The notes under the pieces were generated by a model, which ran no database searches, was not told where the DNA came from, and worked only from the letters and a program-made list of their open reading frames with translations. Source: Psychrobacter okhotskensis (GTDB taxonomy: Bacteria > Pseudomonadota > Gammaproteobacteria > Pseudomonadales > Moraxellaceae). Taken from it: 64,000 bases of DNA. The position numbers were made by a program, and so were the translations under genes. Below, piece after piece: positions 63,794 through 64,000 of this stretch; the first letter of the stretch is position 1; each line of letters starts with the position of its first letter. Where the stretch lies: the NCBI RefSeq assembly GCF_013248965.1, contig NZ_JABRVQ010000017.1, forward strand, positions 1 to 64,000, read 5' to 3'.

Positions 63794-64000
63794 ATGGCAA
63801 AACGTCTGACGAAAATCATGGTCTTTATTGTTTTAGGATTGCTTGTTTTATTGATAGCTTTAATCGCACTCTATTGGGCGGCCGATAGAAGCGTCGCTGA
63901 TTTAAAGCGCTGGCAACTACCCAATAGTGAGTTTATAAGTGTGCAAGGAATGCAGGCACACGTTGTACGGTCAGATAAGTGTGAGGTGTTTCGTAGCCAA
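63794..64000 (+). CDS. Probable membrane-anchored alpha/beta hydrolase, N-terminus only
   Basis: From ATG at 63794 the frame stays open to the window end (69 codons). It encodes an N-terminal membrane anchor (KIMVFIVLGLLVLLIALIAL) followed by SVADLKRWQLPNSEFISVQG and MQAHVVRSDKC. The 'P-N-S-x-F-x-x-V-x-G-x-x-x-H' pattern is typical of the first strand of alpha/beta hydrolases carrying such an anchor. The nucleophile elbow lies beyond the window, so the call is tentative. Confidence 0.5.
   Translation, partial: MAKRLTKIMVFIVLGLLVLLIALIALYWAADRSVADLKRWQLPNSEFISVQGMQAHVVRSDKCEVFRSQ

Noticed and set aside
1..64000. CRISPR arrays, prophage modules, rRNA operons or toxin-antitoxin pairs
   Set aside because: None was seen: no regularly spaced repeats, phage structural genes, rRNA signatures or typical two-gene toxin units.

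Overview
The window reads as a chromosomal segment of a moderately AT-rich gammaproteobacterium of the family Moraxellaceae, most likely Psychrobacter or a close relative. This rests on gene content and protein character judged by eye: the pdxA/rsmA/apaH neighbourhood, a split trpGDC cluster, a sigma-54-type glnA promoter next to a DUF4124 gene, a LemA/M48 peptidase pair, and large FadE-type acyl-CoA dehydrogenases. No database search was run. Most of the window is ordinary housekeeping DNA.

Layout. 1-258: the end of an IS630-like insertion sequence and an abutting miniature repeat. 341-7910: arsB, rpiA, argF, alr, dnaB and pdxA. 7911-11580: an accessory islet inside what is usually a compact pdxA-rsmA-apaH unit. 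It holds a decayed LysE-type exporter, an SMR efflux gene, a TetR regulator, a LigM/DesA-like folate-dependent demethylase relative, a cytosine-methyltransferase fragment and a MerR regulator. 11942-13707: rsmA and apaH. 13965-20680: a large 'Gcr'-type membrane protein and two tandem acyl-CoA dehydrogenases. 21244-26507: a PAS-GGDEF-EAL protein, rsmE, and metF with ahcY (methyl cycle). 26844-35867: a BtuB-like receptor, an MscS-type channel, an AlkA-like glycosylase, a Smr-domain protein and trpGDC.

35868-45968: glnA with a recognisable sigma-54 promoter and NtrC-like sites, a lipoprotein, a DUF4124 protein, a SIMPL-domain protein, 4.5S RNA, LemA, an M48 peptidase, and a probable divergent HolD (DNA polymerase III psi). 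46090-54084: serC and the yejA-gloB-yejB-yejE-yejF peptide-import cluster, followed at once by a 280-bp inverted-repeat element. 54456-64000: ltrA, an iron-type alcohol dehydrogenase, an MsrA-MsrB lipoprotein, folE, fabI, a DUF1275 protein, a small acidic protein, an SLC13 transporter and the start of a probable alpha/beta hydrolase.

The most noteworthy points are: (i) four dispersed copies of a 106-142 bp palindromic repeat whose ends match the end of the IS630-like element at the window edge, suggesting mobilisation in trans; (ii) a second miniature element with 23-bp perfect terminal repeats; (iii) the SMR-TetR-demethylase operon with a perfect 18-bp operator-like palindrome; (iv) a HolD-like protein carrying a long low-complexity insert; and (v) the glnA control region. 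No CRISPR array, prophage or complete tRNA/rRNA gene was seen.
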